Assembly: GCA_900318255.1 (NCBI GenBank) | Contig: ONJX01000004.1 | Location: 84,860-148,859 of the forward strand | Length of the DNA stretch: 64,000 bases | DNA from: an uncultured Prevotellaceae bacterium | Lineage (GTDB): Bacteria > Bacteroidota > Bacteroidia > Bacteroidales > Muribaculaceae | Reading direction: 5' to 3' | In this document: piece by piece, positions 51,882-60,235 of the stretch | Layout: each line of letters begins with the position of its first letter | How positions within the stretch are numbered: the stretch's first letter is position 1 | Notes under the pieces: generated by a model | The model's database searches: none | The model's input: the letters and a program-made list of their open reading frames with translations, nothing else | Told to the model about the DNA's origin: nothing | Translations under genes and position numbers: made by a program

Positions 51882-52364
51882 ATGACAAAAGAAATGAAAT
51901 TGGCATGTAATGTCATTGAGCAGGTGGAGGCCATCTGCGACAAGCATGGTAATAAACCAGGCGAGCTCATCAACATCCTGCACGAGGCACAGTCGATGCA
52001 CGGCTATCTGCCCGAGGAGATGCAGCGCATCATCGCCCGCAAACTCAATATTCCTGCCTCAAAGGTTTATGGTGTTGTCACTTTCTACTCGTTCTTCACC
52101 ATGACTCCTAAGGGCAAGCACCCCATCTCGGTGTGCCTCGGCACTGCCTGCTACGTGCGTGGTTCTGAGAAACTGCTCGAGGAAATCAAGCGCATCCTCA
52201 ATATTGAGGTGGGCGAGACTACCCCCGACGGCAAGTTCTCGCTCGACTGCCTGCGCTGCGTGGGTGCCTGTGGTCTTGCTCCAGTGGTAACCATCGGCGA
52301 GAAGGTTTATGGACGCCTCCAGCCTAAGGATGTTCAGAAGATTCTTGAGGAAGTTGGCGACTAA
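51882..52364 (+). CDS. hydC: Hydrogenase subunit HydC (NuoE-like)
   Basis: 160 residues, NuoE/HydC family: helical N-terminal part (GELINILHEAQSMHGYLPEE) and a thioredoxin-like [2Fe-2S] domain with Cys in SVCLGTACYVRGSEKLL and SLDCLRCVGACGLAPVV. It passes electrons to or from the flavin of HydB. Last gene of the hydB-hydA-hydC operon; a strong terminator follows. Confidence 0.95.
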   Translation: MTKEMKLACNVIEQVEAICDKHGNKPGELINILHEAQSMHGYLPEEMQRIIARKLNIPASKVYGVVTFYSFFTMTPKGKHPISVCLGTACYVRGSEKLLEEIKRILNIEVGETTPDGKFSLDCLRCVGACGLAPVVTIGEKVYGRLQPKDVQKILEEVGD

Positions 52365-52390
52365 ACGTCTCTAACTTTTCAATCCATACT

Positions 52391-52436
52391 AAAGCGGTCA
52401 TGCCCCACAATGCGTGGTGAGCATGACCGCTTTGTC
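52391..52436 (+). terminator. Terminator of the hydBAC operon
   Basis: Perfect 13-bp stem AAAGCGGTCATGC/GCATGACCGCTTT with an inner CCAC/GTGG stem, then TTTGTCT. Confidence 0.85.
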
Positions 52437-52522
52437 TCATCACAGTCGGGATGCGATGGCTCTAGAAGCGCTGTGCCACTAATTTTTGTGATAGGACATA
52501 ATGATATTTGAGAAACTTTTGT

Positions 52523-52530
52523 TATCTTTG
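52523..52530 (+). promoter_or_regulatory. -7 box of the second hydrogenase gene
   Basis: TATCTTTG, 22 bases before the ATG at 52552 and downstream of the hydBAC terminator, so this gene has its own transcript. No matching -33 box is seen. Confidence 0.55.
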
Positions 52531-52551
52531 TGGCATAAAAATGTGAAAGCT

Positions 52552-54369
52552 ATGCCTGAAAACAAAAAAACTCAATCGTCCGTTAGCCCCAGCGAGGCAA
52601 GTAAGCAGCCGTCAGAGAGCGTTCAGCAATATGGCTTGAAGGCTCATGACTATGTGCAGGTGCAGTGCTGCTCGGGAAAGCGCTGCCGCAAGAACGACAG
52701 CGAGCGCATTGTCAACCTTTTCAAGATGATGCTACACGCCCATGGCGTTGACGACATGGTGGATGTGGTGACCTCGGGGTGCTTTGGCTTCTGCGCCAAG
52801 GGTCCCATCGTGCGCATCCTGCCCGACAACATCACCTACACCCACGTCAAGCCCGAGGATGTGAACGTGATTGTTGAGAAGCATGTGGTGCGGGGCGAGC
52901 CTGTCGAGGAGCTGAGATATGTGGGGGTGGCTGCACAGCACATCGAGGTGGAGTCGCAGCACTGGAGCTCGTTCAAGCGGCCAGTGTCGCTCGACTCGAT
53001 GCTGGGCAACTACATTTATGAGATAGGTGGCACGCCATTCTTGAACGTGCTCTCCTATGCCATCGATGCCGAGAAATGCCGCGGATGCACTGCCTGCAAG
53101 CGCAACTGCCCGGTGGGGGCCATCAGTGGTACGGTGAAGCACACCCACGTTGTAAATCCCTACAAGTGCACATGCTGCGGCAAGTGCAAGACCAAGTGCA
53201 AGTTTGGCGCTATCGATGGCCCTATTGGGGTGCTCGACGAGCGCAACTCGGTCAACGATGTGCTTGCCGACATCGAGAATACCGACAAGCTGGTGGTAGC
53301 ACAAACTGCTCCCGCAGTGCGCTTCGCTCTGGGCGAGGAGTTTGGCTTGGCGCCAGGCACGGTGGTGACAGGCAAGATGGTCACTGCGCTCCGGCAGCTG
53401 GGCTTCGACTATGTGTTTGACACCAACTTTGGCGCCGACTTCACCATCATGGAAGAGAGCGCCGAGCTAATTGACCGCCTCAAGCGCCACATGGCTGGCG
53501 ACCCCGATGTGAAACTGCCCATGACCACGTCGTGCTGCCCGGCATGGGTCAACTTCTTTGAGAACGACTATCCCGACCTGCGCAAGTATCCCTCTACCTG
53601 CAAGTCGCCGGCGCAGATGTTTGGAACGCTGGCCAAGAGCTACTGGGCCGAGAAGATAGGCATTCCACGCGAGAATATCTCGGTAATCTCTATAATGCCG
53701 TGTGTAGCAAAGAAATATGAGTGCGCCCGCGACGAGTTTATCTACGACGGCATCCCCGACGTGGATTGCAGCATCACCACCATAGAGCTTGCCGAGATGA
53801 TTAGAACCCACGGCATCGACTTCGTGAACTTGCCCGACAGCGCATTTGATGACCCCTTGGGCAAGGCCACGGGGGCAGGGCACATTTTTGGCACTACTGG
53901 CGGCGTGACCGAGGCTGTGCTCAGGACGGCCTACGAGACATTTACCGGTAAACCGCTTCCAAAAGTGGAATTTACACAGGTGCGTGGCATGGACGGCATT
54001 CGTGAGGCGACTATCGACATGGACGGCTTTGAGCTAAAGGTGTGCGTAGTCCACACTCTTAACAACGCCCGCATCATAATGGACAAGCTCCGTGCTGGCG
54101 AGCTCGACTATCATCTCGTGGAGGTGATGTCGTGCCCGGGCGGGTGCATTGGCGGCACCGGGCAGCCCTATCACGAGGGCGACATCAGTGTGCTTGAGGC
54201 TCGCCAGCAAGCCATGTATGCCACCGATGTCACTAAGATGGTGCGCAAGAGCCACGAGAGCCCGGCCGTGAAGCAGATATATGATGAGTTCCTGGGTAAG
54301 CCACTAGGCAAAAAGTCGCACAAGCTCCTCCACACCCACTTCCGCGACAAGTCTATTCTCTCCGATTAA
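52552..54369 (+). CDS. Second [FeFe] hydrogenase, chimera of HydB ends and an H-cluster domain
   Basis: 605 residues from the ATG at 52552. Residues 1-120 form a thioredoxin-like [2Fe-2S] domain very like that of HydB (VTSGCFGFCAKGPIVRILPD, then THVKPEDVNVIVEKHV). A short remnant (SSFKRPVSLDSMLGNYI) corresponds to the start of the HydB flavin domain, but the flavin/NAD part is absent. Next comes a 2[4Fe-4S] domain like the C-terminus of HydB (CRGCTACKRNCPVGAI, CTCCGKCKTKCKFGAI). Then a full H-cluster domain follows (Cys328, 384, 528, 532) close to that of HydA. It should react with H2, with electrons entering by FeS clusters; it cannot bind NAD itself. The partner is unknown. Confidence 0.92.
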   Translation: MPENKKTQSSVSPSEASKQPSESVQQYGLKAHDYVQVQCCSGKRCRKNDSERIVNLFKMMLHAHGVDDMVDVVTSGCFGFCAKGPIVRILPDNITYTHVKPEDVNVIVEKHVVRGEPVEELRYVGVAAQHIEVESQHWSSFKRPVSLDSMLGNYIYEIGGTPFLNVLSYAIDAEKCRGCTACKRNCPVGAISGTVKHTHVVNPYKCTCCGKCKTKCKFGAIDGPIGVLDERNSVNDVLADIENTDKLVVAQTAPAVRFALGEEFGLAPGTVVTGKMVTALRQLGFDYVFDTNFGADFTIMEESAELIDRLKRHMAGDPDVKLPMTTSCCPAWVNFFENDYPDLRKYPSTCKSPAQMFGTLAKSYWAEKIGIPRENISVISIMPCVAKKYECARDEFIYDGIPDVDCSITTIELAEMIRTHGIDFVNLPDSAFDDPLGKATGAGHIFGTTGGVTEAVLRTAYETFTGKPLPKVEFTQVRGMDGIREATIDMDGFELKVCVVHTLNNARIIMDKLRAGELDYHLVEVMSCPGGCIGGTGQPYHEGDISVLEARQQAMYATDVTKMVRKSHESPAVKQIYDEFLGKPLGKKSHKLLHTHFRDKSILSD

Positions 54370-54380
54370 CAACAAAAAGA

Positions 54381-54409
54381 TGAGAATTGGGGTCAGGTCC
54401 CAATTCTCA
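54381..54409 (+). terminator. Terminator of the second hydrogenase gene
   Basis: 11-bp stem TGAGAATTGGG/CCCAATTCTCA, then TTTTG. The stem overlaps the stop codon of the convergent toxin gene. Confidence 0.8.
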
Positions 54410-55084
54410 TTTTGCTTTATGGCAGTGTTGCTGAGTCAATAGTTTAGTTGCTTCCTCTATTATGTCTTCTGCAACAAATTCCCAATAATCACCATTTAAA
54501 CTATTGATACTTGGCTCGATAGACTCTACTGGTATGTTTGATAGTATCGATATCACGTTATCTCGGTCTAAACCATATGGAAATCTTTGTAAACCAAAAT
54601 TGATTATATCGTCAAGTGCGAAAGTATTCATCAGTTCATGGATGTCCCAGAAATCTTTTCCACGAGTGGAATTGCTAATTGCAAGGATTTTCATTGCCGC
54701 TATATCTCTTATGTCAGAAATGCGAAGATTATCATCTATAACGGGTGGAAAAAGGAACGAGTCGGTATAATACAAATCTACTTTAACCAAATTGTCTTTA
54801 TTGTCACCACAGTATATTGTATAGCCAGGAGCTGTGGTGGTCAATGTGTCGAGACCGTCGGCAATGGTGAAATTCTTTTTAAAGAAATGTGTTATGCTGC
54901 TCAAATCCATCGTACCATATTCTCTATCGGTGAAAAGGTCAATATCAACCGATATTCGATGTCCAAGCTGCAGTGCTAGTGCTGTGCCACCCACAAGGCG
55001 AAACTCTTTGAAAGTTTCGTCCTGCATAAATTTTCGTAGAGTACTTAACAGATTGGGTGATATTGTGTTGTAATGCAGTGTCAT
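54407..55084 (-). CDS. AbiEii/AbiGii-family nucleotidyltransferase toxin
   Basis: 225 residues. The nucleotidyltransferase motif is FRLVGGTALALQLGHRISVD followed by IDLFTDREYG (G-G-T-A-L and D-x-D), then ISDIRDIAAMKILAISN and RGKDFWDIHELMNTF. In the AbiE system this type of protein is the toxin of a type IV toxin-antitoxin pair with phage-abortive activity. It is coupled by a 4-base overlap to the XRE-type gene upstream. AT-rich compared with the hydrogenase genes around it, suggesting insertion. Confidence 0.88.
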   Translation of the reverse strand: MTLHYNTISPNLLSTLRKFMQDETFKEFRLVGGTALALQLGHRISVDIDLFTDREYGTMDLSSITHFFKKNFTIADGLDTLTTTAPGYTIYCGDNKDNLVKVDLYYTDSFLFPPVIDDNLRISDIRDIAAMKILAISNSTRGKDFWDIHELMNTFALDDIINFGLQRFPYGLDRDNVISILSNIPVESIEPSINSLNGDYWEFVAEDIIEEATKLLTQQHCHKAK

Positions 55085-55593
55085 TGCAGGTGTTTTTTTA
55101 TCATGTGTTCACGTTGAGTTTGTCTCCATTCGTTTTGAATAGAACGTAATGTGTCTTTAACCATTTGAATACCATAGAGTTTTATGATTGCTGTAACTTC
55201 GTCATCATTCCCGTATTCAAAAATTCTTTGGATAATCCAGCATTTATGTTTTTCCCAATCAAGAGTCTCAATATTTATATCCCAAAACAACGTCTTTCTT
55301 ATTGAAGAAAGCTCTGTTGGCAAGTGTGCTTGCGCTTTGGCATATTGATAGATGTCGTGATGGCTTTGTAACAGATAAAAATAGCCGATATGTGGTACTG
55401 GCAGTATTTCTGAAATTATGGCGGAGGTCTCGATTGTAAAACGACGTTTGTTGTTAATCAAGTCGTTAATTCGCTGGGTGATAATGCCAGTTTTGTCAGA
55501 CAATTGTTTTTGACTGATTTTTTCCTTTTTCAAGATGCGGCGTAGCACTGCACCTGCTGGAATTGAATTATATTTTAGATACTGTTCATACAT
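55081..55593 (-). CDS. XRE-family antitoxin-like regulator with DUF6922-like C-terminus
   Basis: 170 residues from the ATG at 55593. Residues 15-70 form a helix-turn-helix (KKEKISQKQLSDKTGIITQR, INDLINNKRRFT). The C-terminal part (LFWDINIETLDWEKHKCWII, QRIFEYGNDDEVTAIIKLYG) fits DUF6922, which is often paired with AbiEii proteins in Bacteroidetes. Presumed antitoxin and autorepressor, binding the palindrome over its promoter (inference). A very short leader, 3-8 nt, is predicted. Confidence 0.85.
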   Translation of the reverse strand: MYEQYLKYNSIPAGAVLRRILKKEKISQKQLSDKTGIITQRINDLINNKRRFTIETSAIISEILPVPHIGYFYLLQSHHDIYQYAKAQAHLPTELSSIRKTLFWDINIETLDWEKHKCWIIQRIFEYGNDDEVTAIIKLYGIQMVKDTLRSIQNEWRQTQREHMIKKHLQ

Positions 55594-55601
55594 ATTTGCT
55601 G

Positions 55602-55633
55602 CAAAGATAATACAAAAATAAAAAGTAACCAAA
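55602..55633 (-). promoter_or_regulatory. Promoter of the toxin-antitoxin pair
   Basis: TTTG (55630-55633), a 20-nt spacer and TATCTTTG (55602-55609) on the minus strand. The -33 box lies in the 17-bp-arm palindrome at 55617-55651. Confidence 0.78.
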
Positions 55634-55651
55634 TTTTGGTTACTTTTTATT
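55617..55651 (-). terminator. Palindrome: hydF terminator and probable operator
   Basis: Perfect inverted repeat AATAAAAAGTAACCAAA / TTTGGTTACTTTTTATT with a 1-base centre. Reading from hydF it forms a hairpin followed by TTTTT. It also covers the -33 box of the antitoxin promoter. Confidence 0.75.
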
Positions 55652-55656
55652 ATGCT

Positions 55657-56853
55657 TTATGGCAGCGACACTTTGTCGAGGATGCCTTGCAGGTGGGCGA
55701 TGGCGAGGCCGTAGTTGGTGATTGGCACGCCTTGCTGCTGCGCTCGCCTGATGCGCGAGAGCATGAGGCGGCGGTTGAACATGCAGGCACCGCAGTGTAC
55801 TATCAGGTCATATTTTTTCAGGTCGGCAGGATAGTCCTTTCCGGCATGGATGTCGCAGGTGATGGTCTCGCCCAGTCGCTTGCGCAGCATGCGTGGAATC
55901 TTCACGCGCCCAATGTCTTCGCTCATGGGGGCGTGGGTGCAGGCCTCGGCAATGAGGACTCGCGACTGTGGGGTGAGGCGGTCGATGGCTCGGGCTCCCT
56001 CAATGAGCACATCGATGTTGCCCTTGGTAGCTGCCATCAGCACCGAGAACGAGGTGAGCAGGCTGCCTTCGGGCTTCTGCTCATAGACTTGTGCAAAGAC
56101 TTGCGAGTCGGTGATGATAAGAGCTGGTGGCTCGCGCATTGCATCAAGGCTCCGCTTGAGGGTTTCTACTGCGCAGCATGTGGCTATGCATCCCTTGTCG
56201 AGCAGGTCGCGGAGGGTTTGCACCTGCGGCAGGATGAGTCGCCCCTTTGGTGCTTGTGGGTCTTGCGGCATCACAAGCAGCACCTTGTCGCCAGGCTTGG
56301 CAAGGCCGGCGGTGAGGCTGGTGGGCTCGTCGTCGCCAGCGGCGAGGGCAAGAGCCTTGCGAAGCTCGGCGATGCCTTGATGGTTCTGGGCACTAACTGC
56401 CACTGGCTTAATTCCTAGTGCAGTGGTTATCTGCTCAGCCACATCTTCTTTATTGCCCATGGCATCCACTTTGTTGAGCACTGCCACAGTGGCGATTTCA
56501 AGGCGTCGCAGCTCTTCGAGCCACAGCTTCTCTAGGCTGAGGTCGCTGGCTTGGTCCATGACGAGCAGAGCCATGTCGGCCTGGTCGAGAACGCGGTGGG
56601 TGCGCTCGTTGCGCAGAGTGCCCACGGTGCCCTCGTCGTCAAAGCCGGCAGTGTCGATGAGCAAGCATGGCCCCAGTGGCAGTATCTCCATTGCTCGGTT
56701 CACGGGGTCGGTGGTGGTGCCAGCCTCGGGCGAGACAATGGCCACTTGCTGGCCAGTGAGTGCATTGAGAAGTGACGATTTACCCACGTTTCGCCGTCCA
56801 AAGATGGCGATGTGACGACGTAATGACTGCGGTGCACTGTTCATTATAGTCAT
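55657..56853 (-). CDS. hydF: [FeFe]-hydrogenase maturation GTPase HydF
   Basis: 398 residues from the ATG at 56853 (ATG at 56844 is also possible). GTPase domain: GRRNVGKSSLLNALTGQQVA (G1), DTAGFDDEG (G3), LNKVDAMG (G4). The C-terminal FeS domain keeps CTH and HCGACMFNRR, the [4Fe-4S] ligands. HydF is the scaffold on which HydE and HydG products become the 2Fe subcluster that is then delivered to HydA. Last gene of hydE-hydG-hydF. Confidence 0.96.
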   Translation of the reverse strand: MTIMNSAPQSLRRHIAIFGRRNVGKSSLLNALTGQQVAIVSPEAGTTTDPVNRAMEILPLGPCLLIDTAGFDDEGTVGTLRNERTHRVLDQADMALLVMDQASDLSLEKLWLEELRRLEIATVAVLNKVDAMGNKEDVAEQITTALGIKPVAVSAQNHQGIAELRKALALAAGDDEPTSLTAGLAKPGDKVLLVMPQDPQAPKGRLILPQVQTLRDLLDKGCIATCCAVETLKRSLDAMREPPALIITDSQVFAQVYEQKPEGSLLTSFSVLMAATKGNIDVLIEGARAIDRLTPQSRVLIAEACTHAPMSEDIGRVKIPRMLRKRLGETITCDIHAGKDYPADLKKYDLIVHCGACMFNRRLMLSRIRRAQQQGVPITNYGLAIAHLQGILDKVSLP

Positions 56854-56861
56854 TTTTTGGA

Positions 56862-56886
56862 TTTGTTGCGTTGACAACGCAACAAA
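56862..56886. repeat. Inverted repeat between hydG and hydF
   Basis: TTTGTTGCGTTG and CAACGCAACAAA with a 1-base centre. It lies in the 44-base gap before hydF and could affect hydF expression by folding or processing. There is no T-run, so it is probably not a terminator. Confidence 0.6.
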
Positions 56887-56897
56887 CAGGACGTGTT

Positions 56898-58313
56898 TTA
56901 GAACCTGAAATCTCTTTCGCCGTTAGCGATATCTATCAATCGGCGGTTGGCGAGGTCGCGTATGCGGTCGTCGGGCAGCTTCTCTAGCTCGCGGCGTATG
57001 AGGGCTTCGCCTTTCTCGCGGGTGGCGGGGCTGGCATAGTCCTCAAGGTACTCCTTGAGTGTGATCATTGCGTTAGGAGTGCAGCAGTAGCTTATCTTGC
57101 CGCGTTTCACGAGGCTCATGAAGCGGTCGCCGGTTCGTCCCTCGCGGTAGCATGCTGTGCAGAAACTGGGCAGGTAGTCGATGTCGAGCAGCCAGTGTAT
57201 CACCTCGTCGAGGCTGCGCTGGTCGCTCACGTCGAACTGTGCAGTGTCGTCGTGGCGCTCCTCGGTGGTGTAGCCGCCCACGCTGGTGCGCGACCCGCCG
57301 CTAATTTGCGAGATTCCCAGCTCGAGCACTTTCTCACGCACACGCTGCGACTCGCGAGTGGAGATAATCATGCCGGTGTAAGGTGCCGCTAGGCGAATTA
57401 TTGCGACAATCTTGCAGAAGATGTCGTCGGGCAGGGTGTCGGGGAACTGGTCGAGCGAGATGTCGTCGGCAGGACAGATGCGTGGCACGCTGATGGTGTG
57501 AGGTCCCACGCCCATGCGTGCCTCCAGGTGCTCGGCGTGCATGAGCAGGCCCACCAAGTCGTAGCGATAGGTCGTCAAGCCATAGAGCACGCCTATGCCC
57601 ACATCGTCGCAGCCTCCCTCCATGGCGCGGTCCATCGCCTCGGTGTGGTAGCAATAGTCGCTCTTGGGGCCAGTGGGATGCAACTTCTCGTAGTTTTCCT
57701 TGTTGTAGGTCTCCTGGAAGAGGATGTAGGTGCCAATTCCGGCGGCCTTGAGCTTGGCATAGTTCTCGACAGTGGTGGCGGCGATGTTCACGTTCACGCG
57801 GCGAATGGCGCCGTTGCCCACCTTAGTGTCGTAGATTGTCTTAATCGACTCGAGGATATACTCAATGGGGTTGAGCACTGGGTGCTCGCCAGCCTCAAGA
57901 GCCAGGCGCTTGTGACCCATCTGCTCCAAGGCGATGACCTCCTGGCGTATCTCCTCTTGCGTGAGCTTCTTGCGGGGAATGGTGTGGTTCTTGCCGTGAT
58001 AGGGGCAATAGACACAACCGTTGATGCAGTAGTTTGACAGGTAGAGTGGGGCAAAGAGCACTATGCGGTTGCCATAGAGCTTCTGCTTCACCTCGCGGGC
58101 AAGGTTCTCAAAGCGTTGAATTAGGTCGGGCTGGTCGCACTCGAGCAGCACGGCAGCCTCGCGGTGGGTGAGGCCCTTGCAGGTTGCGGCTTTGTTTATA
58201 ATTTCTTCAATCAGAGCGCGGTTGCTGCGGTTGCGGGCAGCATAGTCGAGCGTCTCCATTATCTCGCCGTGGTCAATAAACTCCTCGGCATGAGCTGATT
58301 TTGGGTTATACAT
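56898..58313 (-). CDS. hydG: [FeFe]-hydrogenase H-cluster radical SAM maturase HydG
   Basis: 471 residues from the ATG at 58313. It cleaves tyrosine to give the CO and CN ligands of the H-cluster. Radical SAM motif CINGCVYC (Cys-x3-Cys-x2-Cys) in the N-terminal third. The extra C-terminal cluster has CTACYREG and SYCCTPNA (Cys-x2-Cys-x22-Cys), specific to HydG. Full length. Confidence 0.97.
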   Translation of the reverse strand: MYNPKSAHAEEFIDHGEIMETLDYAARNRSNRALIEEIINKAATCKGLTHREAAVLLECDQPDLIQRFENLAREVKQKLYGNRIVLFAPLYLSNYCINGCVYCPYHGKNHTIPRKKLTQEEIRQEVIALEQMGHKRLALEAGEHPVLNPIEYILESIKTIYDTKVGNGAIRRVNVNIAATTVENYAKLKAAGIGTYILFQETYNKENYEKLHPTGPKSDYCYHTEAMDRAMEGGCDDVGIGVLYGLTTYRYDLVGLLMHAEHLEARMGVGPHTISVPRICPADDISLDQFPDTLPDDIFCKIVAIIRLAAPYTGMIISTRESQRVREKVLELGISQISGGSRTSVGGYTTEERHDDTAQFDVSDQRSLDEVIHWLLDIDYLPSFCTACYREGRTGDRFMSLVKRGKISYCCTPNAMITLKEYLEDYASPATREKGEALIRRELEKLPDDRIRDLANRRLIDIANGERDFRF

Positions 58314-58433
58314 AGTTTCACACAGTGTCGTTTCACTCCACAATGTGTTTAGTACATTATCAAGTCAACGACTTCTTTTTAAATAGTTATTTGTTACGGT
58401 TTCTTATATTTTAATTGATGATAGTAAGCTTCA

Positions 58434-59486
58434 TTATGAATTAATTATGCGTTGATTAAAGTCGCCTCGTCCCCAGTTGATGTGGTAACCTATTGTGGCG
58501 AGTTGCTTATTGAGCTGTGCTATGCCTTCGGCAGCCTCGGCGTTAGAAATGGCCTTGCCGTCGTAGAGGGTATAGTTGGCGCGCACCGCAGTGGGGGAGA
58601 GGTTGGGCATCACCACATTAGCGCCAGCCATGATGCCCATTGTGCGGCCATCGGCAGCAATGGTGTTAAGGGCTGTGGTGCTGGGTATCAACGCACTGGG
58701 GAACATGAGCCTGAAGATGCTGTAGAGCCGGCAGGTGAGGTCGGCGCTGCCAGTGGCACACTTGCCCAGCGGCGTGTCGTGCTGTGGCACAAAGGGTCCA
58801 ATGCCTATCATTTCGGGCTTAAACCCTTCTATGAACTCAATGTCCTCAACAATGTGGTTGAGCGATTGCCATGGACTGCCCACCATGATGCCGGTGCCCA
58901 CCTGATAGCCTAGCTCCTTGAGCCATGCGAGGCATTGCAGGCGGTTGTCGAGCGACATCTCGGCGGGGTGGAGTCGTGCGTAGTGCTCAGCGTTGTGGCT
59001 CTCATGGCGCAACAGGTAGCGGTCGGCACCAGCCTTGCGCAACGCTGCATACACCTCCCTGGGCCACTCGCCCAGCGACAGCGTGATGGCGCAGTCGGGA
59101 TAGTAGTGCCTGATTGCCGCCACCAGCTCGATGAGCCATGGGGCCTTGTCGCGCGGCAGCTCGCCGCCTTGCAGCACAAAGGTTCTGAATCCTAGTCCAT
59201 ACCCCTGTTGGCAGCTTTGCAGCACCTGCTCGGTGGTGAGCACATAACGCTCCACCGCCGTGTTGCTCTTGCGTATGCCGCAATATAGGCAGTCGTTGCG
59301 GCACACGTTGGTGAGCTCCACCAGCCCCCGCACAAAGATTCCCTTGCCAAACACCTCATCACCCACCTCACGAGCCTGCTCATGCAAGTAGGTGACAACG
59401 CCCTCGTCGTCACACTCCAGCAACGCCTTGTAGCCACTACTATCCAGGTGTCGCTGCTCTCGCAATATGTCAATAAGTTCTCTCAT
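58434..59486 (-). CDS. hydE: [FeFe]-hydrogenase H-cluster radical SAM maturase HydE
   Basis: 350 residues from the ATG at 59486. Radical SAM protein with CRNDCLYCGIRKSN (Cys-x3-Cys-x2-Cys), LQGGELPRDK, TLSLGEWP, GTGIMVGSPWQ and PFVPQHDTPLG, all typical of HydE, which helps build the bridging dithiolate of the H-cluster. First gene of the maturase operon; a 120-base gap separates it from hydG. Confidence 0.96.
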   Translation of the reverse strand: MRELIDILREQRHLDSSGYKALLECDDEGVVTYLHEQAREVGDEVFGKGIFVRGLVELTNVCRNDCLYCGIRKSNTAVERYVLTTEQVLQSCQQGYGLGFRTFVLQGGELPRDKAPWLIELVAAIRHYYPDCAITLSLGEWPREVYAALRKAGADRYLLRHESHNAEHYARLHPAEMSLDNRLQCLAWLKELGYQVGTGIMVGSPWQSLNHIVEDIEFIEGFKPEMIGIGPFVPQHDTPLGKCATGSADLTCRLYSIFRLMFPSALIPSTTALNTIAADGRTMGIMAGANVVMPNLSPTAVRANYTLYDGKAISNAEAAEGIAQLNKQLATIGYHINWGRGDFNQRIINS

Positions 59487-59498
59487 GCTTGCAACCTG

Positions 59499-59530
59499 CA
59501 AAAGTACAAAAAAGCAATTTATGTGACAAA
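59499..59530 (-). promoter_or_regulatory. Promoter of the hydE-hydG-hydF operon
   Basis: TTTG (59527-59530), a 20-nt spacer and TACTTTTG (59499-59506) on the minus strand; the leader is under 15 nt. Confidence 0.78.
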
Positions 59531-59590
59531 TATATATTGAATTTCTTTTCAACCTTTTTTTGTTAATAGAATTAATTGTATTTTTGCACC

Positions 59591-60193
59591 ATGGTAAATA
59601 AAAACCTTAGCAACATAAAAATAGAGCATCATCCTTTTGAGCCGTTCGTGCCCGATGGGGCGGTGATGCTGATGCTTGGCACCTTCCCGCCCAAGCCCGA
59701 GCGATGGTCAATGGAGTTTTATTACCCTAACAAAATCAACGACATGTGGCGCATCATGGGGCTGATTTTCTTCAATGATAAGAACCACTTTTGGATCGAA
59801 GAAGAGAAGCGTTTTGACCTGCCTAAGCTGAAAGCTTTTCTCACTGAGAAGAAAATAGCCCTCTACGACACCGCCATGCGTGTGCGTCGCCTCAAGGACA
59901 ATGCCAGCGACAAGTTTCTTGATATAGTGGAAACTATCGACCTCAAGTTTTTTTTCGAAAAGTGTCCCACACTCCGTGCCATTGTCACTGCTGGCGAGAA
60001 GGCTACAGACGTCATTGCCCAGAAGGCAGGGGTAGTGGTGCCCAAGACGGGTGAAGTGGTGCCTTGCAGCTATGCAGGTCACGACTTTGACCTTTATCGA
60101 ATGCCATCGTCATCACGGGCCTATCCGCTATCGCTTGAGAAAAAAGCCGAGGCCTATCGCTCGATGTTTCTCAAATTAGGATGTGAAGTGTAA
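59591..60193 (+). CDS. Uracil-DNA-glycosylase-superfamily protein
   Basis: 200 residues from the ATG at 59591. N-terminal VMLMLGTFPPKPERWSMEFY then YPNKINDMWRIMG fits the MUG/TDG-like branch of the UDG fold. A later IVTAGEKATDVIA and MPSSSRAYPLSLEKK match the second active-site loop. Likely removes a damaged or deaminated base (uracil, hypoxanthine or a mismatch). A -7 box TATTTTTG lies at 59579-59586, giving an almost leaderless mRNA. Confidence 0.82.
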   Translation: MVNKNLSNIKIEHHPFEPFVPDGAVMLMLGTFPPKPERWSMEFYYPNKINDMWRIMGLIFFNDKNHFWIEEEKRFDLPKLKAFLTEKKIALYDTAMRVRRLKDNASDKFLDIVETIDLKFFFEKCPTLRAIVTAGEKATDVIAQKAGVVVPKTGEVVPCSYAGHDFDLYRMPSSSRAYPLSLEKKAEAYRSMFLKLGCEV

Positions 60194-60202
60194 AAAAAAT
60201 TG

Positions 60203-60210
60203 TAACTTTG
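60203..60210 (+). promoter_or_regulatory. -7 box of the DedA gene
   Basis: TAACTTTG, 25 bases before the ATG; no clear -33 box. Confidence 0.5.
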
Positions 60211-60235
60211 CAGCCACTAATTATAGAACTACAAT

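Noticed and set aside
52365..52551. Second hydrogenase as fourth gene of the hydBAC operon
   Set aside because: A perfect terminator (52391-52436) and a separate -7 box (52523-52530) lie between them; some read-through cannot be excluded.
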